The notes: generated from the letters alone by a model not told the origin. 9,925 nt of DNA from Bacteroidota bacterium (GCA_003242315.1 QGUY01000141.1:1-9925); one strand, 5' to 3'; numbered from the stretch's first letter, positions 1-7,337 are shown. Numbers and translations are program-made.

Positions 1-171
1 TTCCGCAAAAGGCAGTCGGGGGAATTCACCGCGAAGAAGTTGCAAAGACGCCCCGCTTCCGGCGATTACCACTTCGCAGCCTTTTGCGATAAGCTGTCTT
101 ATCAGTGGTATACAGCGTGTAGCATGACCCAGACCCCAGTCCAGTGGGGCAATCAATACCCGCCGCGTCAC
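1..171 (-). CDS. MurG-like GT-B glycosyltransferase, N-terminal part (runs off left edge)
   Basis: Only the first 57 codons are in the window. The frame begins with GTG at 171-169, the only start codon before an in-frame stop at 186-184, and it overlaps the deacetylase stop by four bases (GTGA), the usual sign of translational coupling. The visible residues begin VTRRVLIAPLDWGLGHATRC, a first beta strand followed by a G-x-G-H-x-x-R loop, as in MurG-like GT-B enzymes and the conserved Bacteroidota glycosyltransferases with the N-terminus 'LVAPLNWGLGHATRC'. A second strand (CEVVIAGSG, residues 32-40) follows. Such enzymes transfer a sugar from a nucleotide donor at the cytoplasmic face of the membrane. 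Acceptor and donor cannot be judged because the C-terminal donor domain is outside the window. It is the last visible gene of the minus-strand set with the GT2, phosphatase and deacetylase. The family call is fairly firm, the substrate unknown. Confidence 0.75.
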   Translation of the reverse strand, partial: MTRRVLIAPLDWGLGHATRCIPLIRQLIAKGCEVVIAGSGASLQLLRGEFPRLPFAE

Positions 172-800
172 ACCGGAATGGTTTTAAACGTGTACCCCTG
201 GTTCAGGCATTCGTCGATCAATCTCGGAAGCCCATACATCAGATTTCGTTCCGCCTTGTAGCTGTCGTGATACACAATGATCGAACCGGGCCGGATGGCG
301 CGTAGTGTATTCCGCAGACAGCGGTCCGGTGCAAGGCGACGATCATAGTCGAGCGACAATACATCCCACATGATAACAGGTCGGGATCCAAGCGCACGGA
401 TTTGCGCACGTGTTATGCGTCCGTATGGCGGACGGAATGGCGCCTCCCTTTTCATCGATGAGGCCAGACGTAAGGCGAGGTCACATCTTCGGATGTCATC
501 AAGATAGGCATTGCTTTCTGTCCGCCACCCGTTACGATGATGGTGCGTGTGGTTGCCGGCAACGTGACCCTCACCTACTACTCTGCGAAAAAGGTCCGTA
601 TGACGTTCAATATTTTCGCCGATGCAGAAAAACGTCGCTATTACATCATTTCGGGCAAGGGTTTCCAGAACAAATTCTGTAGGTCCCGGAACCGGCCCAT
701 CGTCGAACGTAAGGTAGAGGTGCTTGCCCTCAGCGGGTAAGCGCCATTGAAGGGTTGGGTACAGCAGGGGCAGGATGAAAGGCGTTCTGTGCGGTATCAT
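168..800 (-). CDS. Polysaccharide deacetylase, NodB homology domain
   Basis: A 210-residue carbohydrate esterase family 4 (NodB-type) protein, which removes acetyl groups from N-acetylated sugars in a glycan. The motifs are all present in order: TFDDGP at 31-36 (catalytic base and metal aspartates), HTHHH at 84-88 (metal histidines, H-T-x-x-H form), RPPYG at 123-127, MWDVLSLDYD at 144-153, and IVYHDS at 175-180 (catalytic histidine). I chose ATG at 800-798, which overlaps the phosphatase stop as ATGA; a GTG four codons upstream (812) is less likely. No clear signal peptide is seen: the N-terminus is short and only mildly hydrophobic (FILPLLYPTLQW), so the protein is either cytoplasmic or membrane-associated. 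The length is that of the minimal single-domain family, with nothing fused. Its stop overlaps the start of the following glycosyltransferase. The setting suggests trimming of an envelope or exported polysaccharide or its lipid-linked intermediate; the actual substrate is not shown by the sequence. Confidence 0.92.
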   Translation of the reverse strand: MIPHRTPFILPLLYPTLQWRLPAEGKHLYLTFDDGPVPGPTEFVLETLARNDVIATFFCIGENIERHTDLFRRVVGEGHVAGNHTHHHRNGWRTESNAYLDDIRRCDLALRLASSMKREAPFRPPYGRITRAQIRALGSRPVIMWDVLSLDYDRRLAPDRCLRNTLRAIRPGSIIVYHDSYKAERNLMYGLPRLIDECLNQGYTFKTIPV

Positions 801-2023
801 TCCACCCGGCACGAAAGCATGGTAATGTCGTCGTGATAGCTGTTGCGTCCCTTGAAGCAGTCGAGCGCAACGATAAGATCCTGGTGGATCGTCTTCAGGT
901 CACGATCAAGAACGTCTTTCTGCTGGAAGTACCGGACCAAAGAATCCTGTCCGTATTCTGCGCCGGCTTCATTAAGCGTTTCGGTAAGACCGTCCGTATA
1001 GCAGAAGAGGAGAAAGTCGTCAAGATCGGTAATAAACCCTTCGTTAATAAACGGAAGCGGGTGCAATGCTCCCAGTACGGTGGACCCTTCTTCGAGGAAC
1101 CTCAGACCGTTCTTTCTGTCAATGAGGAATGGCGGATTGTGCCCGGCGTTGACATAGACCATGGTCTTGAGGTGGAGATCGTATATCGCAGCGAAGAAGG
1201 TGATAAACTTCTCACCTTTCGCGTTCTCAAGTACCTGGTAGTTTAACGCCTCTATGATGTCAGTAAGGTTGGGCGTTTGTCGAAGCAATGTCCGAAGAGA
1301 CGCCTGAAAGTTCGACATCATCAGCGCAGCGGGTATTCCTTTACCACTTACGTCGGCAACGCAAATGAGAAACTGGTTTTTGTTGATAGGGACATAGTCA
1401 TAGTAGTCCCCTCCTATCCGGTCGTGAGGCAGGTAACTAGCCTCCAGTTTCAATCTGTCGGTATACGGCAGCCGTTCCGGGAAGAGGAACTGTTGGACGT
1501 CGCTGGCAATCTCAAGCTCTTTGCGAAGGGCTTCCTGTTCGAGTTGCTTTCTGGCCAGCTTCTTGTTTTCTATAGCAACGATGATAATGTTGCTGAGCGC
1601 CTGAATAAAACGCAGCGCATCTTCGCTTTCATATCGCGATTCATCAGCATAAATGCCTCCCACAAAAGCAATTGCCAGATTATTTCGCTTATGCGCTACA
1701 GGTATAACAATATCAAATTCTGAAAACTCGGAATTTTCGTTTGGTTTAAGGCTCGAGATGCCGTTTAATGTTTTGAAGTAGTCGGGTAGCTCTACGGCAA
1801 AGAAATTGGTTGTGGTGCCAAAATTTACCTTACAGTTCCACTTCTCATCCAGAACGAAGAGGGCCAGCTTCCGAATGCTCAGGTTCGACCTCAGCGTGAA
1901 GTTGTATATTTTATAGAGTGATTCCTCGGGCACATTGCTGTTGATCGCCTCCGTCACTTCCAGCAAGGCGTTTAGCTCGAGTTCCTTGATTTCGTATTTA
2001 TTCTTAAGGGTCAGTTCTGACAT
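797..2023 (-). CDS. SpoIIE/RsbU-type PP2C serine phosphatase with N-terminal GAF-like domain
   Basis: A 408-residue soluble regulator. Residues about 15-155 look like a GAF-type sensor domain, followed by a charged helical linker (about 153-180, ENKKLARKQLEQEALRKE) and then a SpoIIE-type PP2C phosphatase domain (about 190-408). The metal-binding motifs are intact: GGDYYDY at 204-210, ADVSGKG at 223-229, AGHNPP at 293-298, TDGLTE at 343-348 and HDDIT at 397-401. Proteins of this type dephosphorylate a serine or threonine on a partner, classically an anti-sigma-factor antagonist of the SpoIIAA/RsbV type; no such partner or anti-sigma kinase is visible in the window. No transmembrane segment is seen. 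The start ATG lies 27 nt after the GT2 stop with no Shine-Dalgarno, and the stop overlaps the deacetylase start. Its place between a glycosyltransferase and a deacetylase suggests, as inference, that it controls surface polysaccharide output. The domain call is firm, the pathway unknown. Confidence 0.92.
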   Translation of the reverse strand: MSELTLKNKYEIKELELNALLEVTEAINSNVPEESLYKIYNFTLRSNLSIRKLALFVLDEKWNCKVNFGTTTNFFAVELPDYFKTLNGISSLKPNENSEFSEFDIVIPVAHKRNNLAIAFVGGIYADESRYESEDALRFIQALSNIIIVAIENKKLARKQLEQEALRKELEIASDVQQFLFPERLPYTDRLKLEASYLPHDRIGGDYYDYVPINKNQFLICVADVSGKGIPAALMMSNFQASLRTLLRQTPNLTDIIEALNYQVLENAKGEKFITFFAAIYDLHLKTMVYVNAGHNPPFLIDRKNGLRFLEEGSTVLGALHPLPFINEGFITDLDDFLLFCYTDGLTETLNEAGAEYGQDSLVRYFQQKDVLDRDLKTIHQDLIVALDCFKGRNSYHDDITMLSCRVE

Positions 2024-2050
2024 GCGGTAAATTTAACGGTTATCCGCCAA

Positions 2051-3178
2051 TCAGGAGTGTATTTCCACAACCGCACGACCGATTTTTCGTCCCTTCCATG
2101 CCGGCGTTTTAAAATTGGCCAGACCGCCCACAACGACTATGTATGCTGAATAGATGATCTGAAGAAGGAAAAAGATTTGCCACCGCCATTTGACACCGGT
2201 AAAACGATGCACTTTCCGCAAATACACCATTTCAAGCAATGCTTTAATGAACAGGAGGATGACCGGCTCGACTACGGTGCCGGTGCCGACCAAGGTGGGT
2301 ACCAGCAAAATCCATGACAAGTGTACGCAGCCGACGAACAACGCCATCGCCCGAGTGAAAAATGACGTTGCGTATTTCCATTTTGCCCCCCATCGAATAC
2401 GCTGATTGACAAATTGTCGCCACGGCACTGCCGACGTTTCGACAACTGCATCAGGGTACGGGCAGAAGACTACCGATCCCGGATAACGGTGATGGATTTT
2501 TTGCAGCAGAAAGACATCATCGCCGGAGGCGATGTGATCGTTTCCGGAATAGCCTCCAACTTCCAGGAAGGCATCGCGACGAAAAGCCATGTTCGCGCCG
2601 TTGCACATGACAGGATGGCCAAGCCCGATGGTCGACGCACCCACACCGATGAGGCTGGCAAACTCCGCTGCCTGGAGTTGTGCAGTGACCGATATAGCGG
2701 GACCTAGCCGCACGCCACCCGATACAAGCTTCACGTGTGGTTCAAACGAGGCTGTCATGCTTTCGATCCAATGTGGTCCTACCCTGCAATCAGCGTCGGT
2801 GGTGACGATTATCTCCCCCCTTGCGCGGTGAACGCCGGCCGTGATAGCTCCTTTTTTACCGGATGTTGATTCCAGGGACACTACTTCGAGATCGTACGTA
2901 GTGTTTTCAGAAAACCTTCGAGCAATGACCATGGTGTCGTCATCAGAGTGATCGTCGACCACTATAACCTGAAAGTTCTGTACGCTCTGTCGTTCAAGGT
3001 CGCCGAGGATGGACGCCATGTTTGAAGCTTCGTTGCGTGCGGCGATGACAACCGTGACGGTTTGAGGATCGATCGTGCGGAGGACGTCGCGTTGCCGCAA
3101 AGCCATCTTCCATCCTTTTCTCAGCAGGAAAAGGAAAATGAAGTATAAAATGGCTACGGATGTGAGCACTGCAAGCAT
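2051..3178 (-). CDS. Membrane-bound family 2 glycosyltransferase
   Basis: A 375-residue GT2 enzyme with a GT-A fold. One membrane segment sits at the N-terminus (about 2-19), followed by the cytoplasmic catalytic domain and two or three hydrophobic segments near the C-terminus (about 277-298, 301-320 and 334-353). Catalytic features are complete: VIAARNE at 44-50, VVDDHSDDD at 73-81, the metal-binding DAD at 128-130, GANMAF at 194-199, the GDD acidic motif at 219-221 and QRIRW at 259-263. The last is the Q/RxxRW signature of processive or lipid-anchored GT2 enzymes such as cellulose and hyaluronan synthases, but the membrane part is smaller here, so a single-addition transferase acting on a lipid-linked acceptor is as likely. 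Start ATG at 3178-3176; a 48-base gap separates it from the divergent ruvC. It is the first gene of the minus-strand set with the phosphatase and deacetylase. Donor and acceptor are not deducible. Confidence 0.92.
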   Translation of the reverse strand: MLAVLTSVAILYFIFLFLLRKGWKMALRQRDVLRTIDPQTVTVVIAARNEASNMASILGDLERQSVQNFQVIVVDDHSDDDTMVIARRFSENTTYDLEVVSLESTSGKKGAITAGVHRARGEIIVTTDADCRVGPHWIESMTASFEPHVKLVSGGVRLGPAISVTAQLQAAEFASLIGVGASTIGLGHPVMCNGANMAFRRDAFLEVGGYSGNDHIASGDDVFLLQKIHHRYPGSVVFCPYPDAVVETSAVPWRQFVNQRIRWGAKWKYATSFFTRAMALFVGCVHLSWILLVPTLVGTGTVVEPVILLFIKALLEMVYLRKVHRFTGVKWRWQIFFLLQIIYSAYIVVVGGLANFKTPAWKGRKIGRAVVEIHS

Positions 3179-3226
3179 CCGAGTGACAATTTCGGAAATT
3201 TGGTCGTACTGACTTAACTTGACGCC

Positions 3227-3787
3227 GTGAGCCGCGTTGTTAAGGAGAAAATAATCCTGGGATTGGACCCTGGTACCAACATTATGGGCTATGGGATTAT
3301 CCGCGTCCGCTCCACCGAAGTGAAGGTCCTTCAGTTCGGTGTATTCCGCCTGAGCAGGTTAGCCAATCACGAGCTCAAGTTAAAGGAGATATTCGATAGA
3401 GTACTGGGTCTGCTGGATGAATACCATCCTGATGAAGTAGCTTTGGAGGCCCCGTTTCACGGAAAAAATGTTCAGTCGATGCTAAAGCTGGGCAGAGCCC
3501 AGGGTGTTGCAATGTCAGCTGCGTTGTTCCGAGAAGTACCCATCACCGAATATGCACCGCGCAAAGTGAAGCAATCCGTAACGGGCAATGGCAATGCTTC
3601 CAAGGAACAGGTGGCAAAAATGCTTATGAGCCTTTTCAGAATCAGTGAAGTTCCCAGGTTGCTTGACGCCACCGATGCGCTGGCGGTAGCTGTGTGCCAT
3701 CACTTTCAAAATGGACAGTCGAAGTCACGTCCACGAAGCTGGGAAGCGTTTGTGCGCGAGAACCAGTCGAGGGTGAAAGGATTGTGA
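3227..3787 (+). CDS. ruvC: Crossover junction endodeoxyribonuclease RuvC
   Basis: A 186-residue Holliday-junction resolvase. RuvC acts as a dimer and, with the RuvAB branch-migration motor, cuts two opposing strands of a four-way junction in recombination and repair. All four acidic active-site residues of the RNase H-like fold are visible: D14 in LGLDPGT, E74 in ALEAPFHG, and D147 and D150 in DATDALAVA. The YAPRKVKQSVTGNGNASKEQ stretch (109-128) is the DNA-contact region typical of RuvC. The start is GTG at 3227; an in-frame stop lies at 3215-3217 and no other initiator comes before the conserved domain. It diverges from the GT2 gene with a 48-base gap that holds no convincing promoter, and ends one base before the opposing relic frame. 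The length is close to the usual 160-190. It is a single-copy housekeeping gene with no functional tie to the sugar genes beside it. Confidence 0.97.
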   Translation: MSRVVKEKIILGLDPGTNIMGYGIIRVRSTEVKVLQFGVFRLSRLANHELKLKEIFDRVLGLLDEYHPDEVALEAPFHGKNVQSMLKLGRAQGVAMSAALFREVPITEYAPRKVKQSVTGNGNASKEQVAKMLMSLFRISEVPRLLDATDALAVAVCHHFQNGQSKSRPRSWEAFVRENQSRVKGL

Positions 3788-3788
3788 A

Positions 3789-4034
3789 TCATCGTATCAC
3801 GTGGATCCATCCCTTTACTTCCTCACCGCAGGAATCTGAAAACACCCGATGATAGTATTCTCCGGACGAAAGACCCTCGCCACTCCAGTTGTTCTCATAG
3901 TTTGAGGTGGTGTAAACAGGCGTTCCCCAACGGTTGAAAGTGTACAGGGCGCCATACATAAACCCACCGTCATGATCATACAGAGCGCCGACGGCAAGAT
4001 CCCCCACGCCATCGCCCTCAAGGTCGCCAATGGC
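3789..4034 (-). pseudogene. Relic of a secreted FG-GAP protein with CHU_C (T9SS sorting) C-terminus
   Basis: An open frame of 81 codons, with a stop (4037-4035) directly upstream and no convincing start (GTG at 4007 only). The first part contains GDLEGDGVGDLAVGA, a calcium-binding FG-GAP/VCBS repeat motif. After the repeat's usual D-x-D-G-G loop it passes at GALYTFNRWG into the second half of the gliding-motility-associated C-terminal (CHU_C) domain, with FNRWGTPVY, then NNWSGEG, SSGEYYHRV and the terminal KGWIHVIR. In Bacteroidota this domain is the type B sorting signal for the type IX secretion system. Everything upstream is missing, and the first half of the CHU_C domain appears lost too, because the repeat joins the NRWG strand directly. 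This fits a gene cut down by deletion, possibly in more than one step. The stop lies one base beyond the ruvC stop. A real short protein is unlikely; an assembly join is a second explanation. Confidence 0.7.
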
Positions 4035-4077
4035 TCATGTTTATTGAAAAATTACTTTTCTTTACTGCACTGATCGT

Positions 4078-5313
4078 ATGAAACCATTGGCAGTCGGCAT
4101 GCTCCTCAACGCACCCTACCCCGCAGACATGCGGGTGAGGAAAGAAGCCCTCGCTCTTTTGAGTGCAGGCTTCCGTGTGCATCTGCTATGCCTGCGACGA
4201 CAGGGAGAAGGTGAGCACGAAATGGTCGATGGTATTTCCGTGACGAGGATATTCGCAGGTACAAATGACGTTGAACTCGCCTTCTGGGACGTTATCATGT
4301 CAATGCAACGACCTCATCCGCGATTTAGAAAGGCAATCAGCGCGTGGGTCAGGCAAAATGAAATAGGCGTTCTGCACGTCCATGATCTTCCTCTTGTGGG
4401 TACCGCGTTACACGCGCGAAATACTCAGAAGATTCCAGTGATATGCGACTTTCACGAAAACTATCCCGAGGCACTTCGCGCCTGGTTTGCGTGGAAGAAA
4501 AATCCCATCGCCCAAATCAAGAATGCATTGTTCATGAACCCGGGTCGCTGGGTCAATATTGAGCGCAAGGCCGTGAAAGAATGCGATCACGTTATCGCAG
4601 TCGTGGAGGAGATGAAAAACCGACTTGTCGAAGAGTATGGCGTCACTCCAGAAAAGATCACGGTGGTGACGAACACGGAAGAACTCGACTTTCTGAAACA
4701 GCCTGTGTTTGAGGATGTCTATGCTCCTTTATCCGGCAAGTTTGTGGTTACCTACTCCGGAAACATTGGCCCACATCGCGGTGTCGACACAGTGATCGAG
4801 GCGATGCGATATCTCAGGGAGTATCCCATAGCGTTGGCCATCGTTGGAAGTGGCCGTGATACTGTCATGAACAGACTCAGGCAGCAGGTTAAAGAACTGA
4901 ACCTTGATGAAAAGGTGCATTTCTTTGGCAGGCAGCCTTTCGAGAAGTTCTATTCGTTCATGAGCCTAACGGACGTGAACGTTATCCCCCACAAATCGAA
5001 TCCCCACACCGACAATACTGTACCGCACAAGTTGTTCGAAGCGATGATGGTAGGTCGCCCCGTGCTCGTCAGTTCGAGTGCACCATTAAAACGAATAGTA
5101 GAACAAACAAAGTCGGGCCTGGTTTTCGAGGCCGACAATGCCAAAGACTGCAGCGAGAAGATTCTACAGCTATTCGCCAACACTGACTTACGAAAGCAGT
5201 TGGGATTCAATGGCGTACAGGCCACGGTTCACGGACCTTTAAAATGGGAAGCATCGCAGGAAAATCTCATTGCGCTATATCGGAACCTCTTACCTGACGA
5301 TGGCCAGCGTTGA
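4078..5313 (+). CDS. Family 4 (GT-B) glycosyltransferase
   Basis: A 411-residue retaining glycosyltransferase of the GT4 type, soluble or peripheral at the inner membrane. The N-terminal acceptor half has PYPADMRVRKEA at 13-24 and the LHVHDLPL (99-106) and DFHENYPEA (124-132) loops typical of GT4 enzymes acting on lipid-linked oligosaccharides. The C-terminal donor half starts near 221 (FVVTYSGNIGPHRGVD, 222-237), then IVGSGRD at 255-261, HFFGRQPFEKF at 281-291, and the donor-binding segment PHKLFEAMMVGRPVLVS at 316-332, where E321 would contact the nucleotide-sugar. Start ATG at 4078 has no Shine-Dalgarno; the 40-base leader holds only a partial -7 match (TACTTTTC at 4053). Its last 14 bases overlap the next gene, so the two are probably co-transcribed and coupled. 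The sugar donor cannot be told from sequence. Confidence 0.92.
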   Translation: MKPLAVGMLLNAPYPADMRVRKEALALLSAGFRVHLLCLRRQGEGEHEMVDGISVTRIFAGTNDVELAFWDVIMSMQRPHPRFRKAISAWVRQNEIGVLHVHDLPLVGTALHARNTQKIPVICDFHENYPEALRAWFAWKKNPIAQIKNALFMNPGRWVNIERKAVKECDHVIAVVEEMKNRLVEEYGVTPEKITVVTNTEELDFLKQPVFEDVYAPLSGKFVVTYSGNIGPHRGVDTVIEAMRYLREYPIALAIVGSGRDTVMNRLRQQVKELNLDEKVHFFGRQPFEKFYSFMSLTDVNVIPHKSNPHTDNTVPHKLFEAMMVGRPVLVSSSAPLKRIVEQTKSGLVFEADNAKDCSEKILQLFANTDLRKQLGFNGVQATVHGPLKWEASQENLIALYRNLLPDDGQR

Positions 5314-6025
5314 CGGACTCGAAATAGCAAAAAGAATCGCTGAATCTCCACGATTCATTAAGCGCAATTACCTTGCATCGAAATCATTCTCATTTCAGTA
5401 TCTGTGGTATCGCTTTTTGCGGCCGCTGTTGAAGGTCAACTACAAAATATTCAGATGGCGCAAGGGCGAGACGCCATGGATTACCCAGGCAGCCATCGTG
5501 ACGCTGGAACAACTGTTGACCCCCGAGATGGTGGGACTTGAATACGGCAGCGGAAACAGCACGCTTTTCATCGCATCGCGTGTCAAACAGCTGACGAGCG
5601 TGGAGCACAATGACCACTGGTACCAGATCGTTGCCAAGAAGCTGAAGGAGCGTGGCATAACCAACGTCGATTATCGTTGCATTCCGCCGCACAATGGCCG
5701 TTCCGTTGGTTCAGAAGACGAATTTCCGACGCTGTCGGCGATGCATCCACAATTCCAAATCAGATCCGAGTATCGGGACTATTACTCTTTCGTGAAGACA
5801 TTTCCTGACAATCACTTCGATTTCATACTCATTGACGGGAGGGCGCGCGTGGAGTGCACGCTCAACGCCATACCAAAACTAAAAGATGGCGGCATTCTGG
5901 TATTGGATAACTCGGACCGGCGTCGCTACGCGCCGATCTTTGACGCACTGCGAGACTGGCCATGCGTGACAACGACGACAGGATTGTTTGACACTACTAT
6001 TTGTTTTAAACCTGAACGGTCGTGA
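5300..6025 (+). CDS. Class I SAM-dependent methyltransferase
   Basis: A 241-residue protein with a Rossmann-type methyltransferase core. Motif I is GLEYGSGNST at 79-88, followed by the acidic residue of strand 2 in SVEHNDHW (100-107, E102) and by DFILIDGRAR at 174-183, then LKDGGILVLDNSDR at 194-207. This DxxxxDG plus LDN arrangement is common in methyltransferases next to capsule and O-antigen glycosyltransferases. The first 55 residues are basic and amphipathic (RNYLASKSF, FRWRKGE) and may contact a membrane or lipid substrate. I chose ATG at 5300-5302; a longer frame would use TTG at 5270, deeper inside the GT4 gene. The overlap with GT4 is 14 nt, and its stop shares a GTGA with the next gene. 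It probably methylates a sugar or related intermediate of the same pathway. The fold call is firm, the substrate unknown. Confidence 0.85.
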   Translation: MASVDGLEIAKRIAESPRFIKRNYLASKSFSFQYLWYRFLRPLLKVNYKIFRWRKGETPWITQAAIVTLEQLLTPEMVGLEYGSGNSTLFIASRVKQLTSVEHNDHWYQIVAKKLKERGITNVDYRCIPPHNGRSVGSEDEFPTLSAMHPQFQIRSEYRDYYSFVKTFPDNHFDFILIDGRARVECTLNAIPKLKDGGILVLDNSDRRRYAPIFDALRDWPCVTTTTGLFDTTICFKPERS

Positions 6026-6918
6026 AGCAGCTTCTGTACGCCATAATCTATCATCCGTTCATCAACCGCGTTGTCAGGAATATAAACAAGGCGCTGATGC
6101 CGTTGTTACCCTCAGGCGTTAGAATCCCACCATCAGGTACGCTTACGATCGGACTTAAAGAGGGAAGTTTCAAATTCAAGACCAACCAAACCAACTACAC
6201 TACACAGATGGTATTCTGGAAGGGGCCGTACGCAATGGAGTACACGGCCATCTTCGAGCAACTCATCCGGCATTGTACATGCTTTTGCGACATCGGCGCC
6301 CATGCCGGATATTACTCGTTGATTGCAGCAACTGTAAATCCCAACATTCGCGTTGTGTCATTTGAACCTGCCAGCGGCCCATTTCACTACCTGGAAGAAA
6401 ACATCAGGATTAACCATTTAGAGGATAGGGTTCATCCATACAAGGTCGCGCTAAGTAATGCCAATGGCACAACTGAGTTCCTGGAAGCAACCCATCACAA
6501 GTATAGGTACCTCGAGCACAACCTGCTGGCGATAAGCAATCTGAAGGAGTACAAGGAAGGAAGGACGATGAAGAAAGTAGAGGTGCCCGTTGTCACGCTT
6601 GACAAATTCCTCCATGAAACCGGCGAACCCTTCCCTGATATCATCAAAATAGATACCGAAGGCACTGAGAATTTAATCCTGGCCGAAAGCAAAGAAGTGT
6701 TAGACCGCAAGCCCATAGTCATCTGCGAAACGCTTTATGACAAGATCGAATCCGAATTAGAGGAAATTATGGGAGCTCGCGGCTATCACTTTTACAATCA
6801 CGTGAACGGTAAACTGCTACAAGTGAAATCCATCCAACGTCAAAAGGACGATGGTGTCAGGGATTGCTTCTTTGTACACCCGGCAAGGGAGCCATTGATC
6901 CTACCTTTCGTCGCCTAG
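6022..6918 (+). CDS. FkbM-family SAM methyltransferase
   Basis: A 298-residue protein of the FkbM family, named after the 31-O-methyltransferase of FK506/rapamycin-type pathways and very often found in bacterial polysaccharide loci, where members are thought to O-methylate sugars. Visible features: FCDIGAHAGYYSL at 88-100 (SAM-binding motif I), VSFEPASGPFHYLEENI at 112-128, VEVPVVTLDKFL at 186-197, and the family hallmark PDIIKIDTEGTENLIL at 205-220, followed by VICETL at 233-238 and a C-terminal DCFFVHP. The start is GTG at 6022, overlapping the previous stop as GTGA, which leaves no room for a ribosome site and implies coupling. The N-terminal 85 residues carry no recognised domain. Its stop codon lies in a CTAG that also gives the stop of the opposing MaoC gene. 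It acts on the same product as the two genes before it, by inference from linkage. Confidence 0.9.
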   Translation: MKQLLYAIIYHPFINRVVRNINKALMPLLPSGVRIPPSGTLTIGLKEGSFKFKTNQTNYTTQMVFWKGPYAMEYTAIFEQLIRHCTCFCDIGAHAGYYSLIAATVNPNIRVVSFEPASGPFHYLEENIRINHLEDRVHPYKVALSNANGTTEFLEATHHKYRYLEHNLLAISNLKEYKEGRTMKKVEVPVVTLDKFLHETGEPFPDIIKIDTEGTENLILAESKEVLDRKPIVICETLYDKIESELEEIMGARGYHFYNHVNGKLLQVKSIQRQKDDGVRDCFFVHPAREPLILPFVA

Positions 6919-7337
6919 GAATTGAAGACGGCTTCGTTTATCATCTTTCCCACCCCTTCAATACACACCTTGCCTCTTTCATCGGTGACTCTGGCTTCAA
7001 TAATGAGCGTACCTTTCGCCGCGTCAGTCTCCCGATGGTAAACGTCGCCGTATAGCGCTCACCCGGATACATAGGACGCTTGAAAGACATTTCCTGCGAC
7101 ACGTAGATCGTGCCGTGTCCGGGAAATATGGTACCAAAAACTTTGGAAAAAACGCTGGCAGAAAGGAAGCCGTGCAGTATCGGTTTACGAAAGGGTGTTG
7201 TCGCTGCGTAAGCCGGGTCGAGATGCACTGGATTCACATCGCCCGTTACTTCCGCAAATCGCGACATCTGCCTGGCTGAACGAAAACACGTGTGTAAAAG
7301 TTTCACCTGCCTCCGGTCGTATCCGGGGTTGATCCAT
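6915..7337 (-). pseudogene. MaoC-like hot-dog dehydratase, interrupted by two frameshifts
   Basis: Three consecutive pieces in two frames make up one MaoC/PhaJ-type (R)-specific enoyl-CoA hydratase. Piece 1 starts at ATG 7337-7335 and reads into GETFTHVFSFSQADVA, ending near 7260. Piece 2, in another frame (about 7258-7034), holds the catalytic core FAEVTGDVNPVHLD, with the hydratase Asp and His, then ILHGFL and MYPGERYTATFTI. Piece 3, back in the first frame (7031 to the TAG at 6917-6915), reads ETDAAKGTLIIEARVTDERG and then KVCIEGVGKMI. The first join fits loss of one CG from GCGCGC near 7260 (restoring V-A-R-F); the second fits loss of one C near 7033 (restoring I-R-E-T). Repaired, the protein is 141 residues, normal for the family. 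As written it stops early and is not functional. It lies 14 nt after the response-regulator stop. A recent pseudogene and a sequencing error are both possible; two independent errors in 250 bases favour checking the reads. Confidence 0.8.

Noticed and set aside
168..812. Deacetylase start at GTG 812
   Set aside because: ATG at 800-798 overlaps the phosphatase stop as ATGA and comes before all conserved motifs; the extra four residues add nothing recognisable.
833..1723. Plus-strand frames of 137 and 148 residues inside the phosphatase
   Set aside because: They are antisense to intact PP2C motifs and have no recognisable domain.
3179..3226. Divergent promoter between GT2 and ruvC
   Set aside because: TTTG occurs at 3199 but no TAnnTTTG lies at the right spacing on either strand.
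5270..5302. TTG start at 5270 for the class I methyltransferase
   Set aside because: It would overlap GT4 by 44 nt with a rare start codon; ATG at 5300 is simpler and keeps the whole domain.
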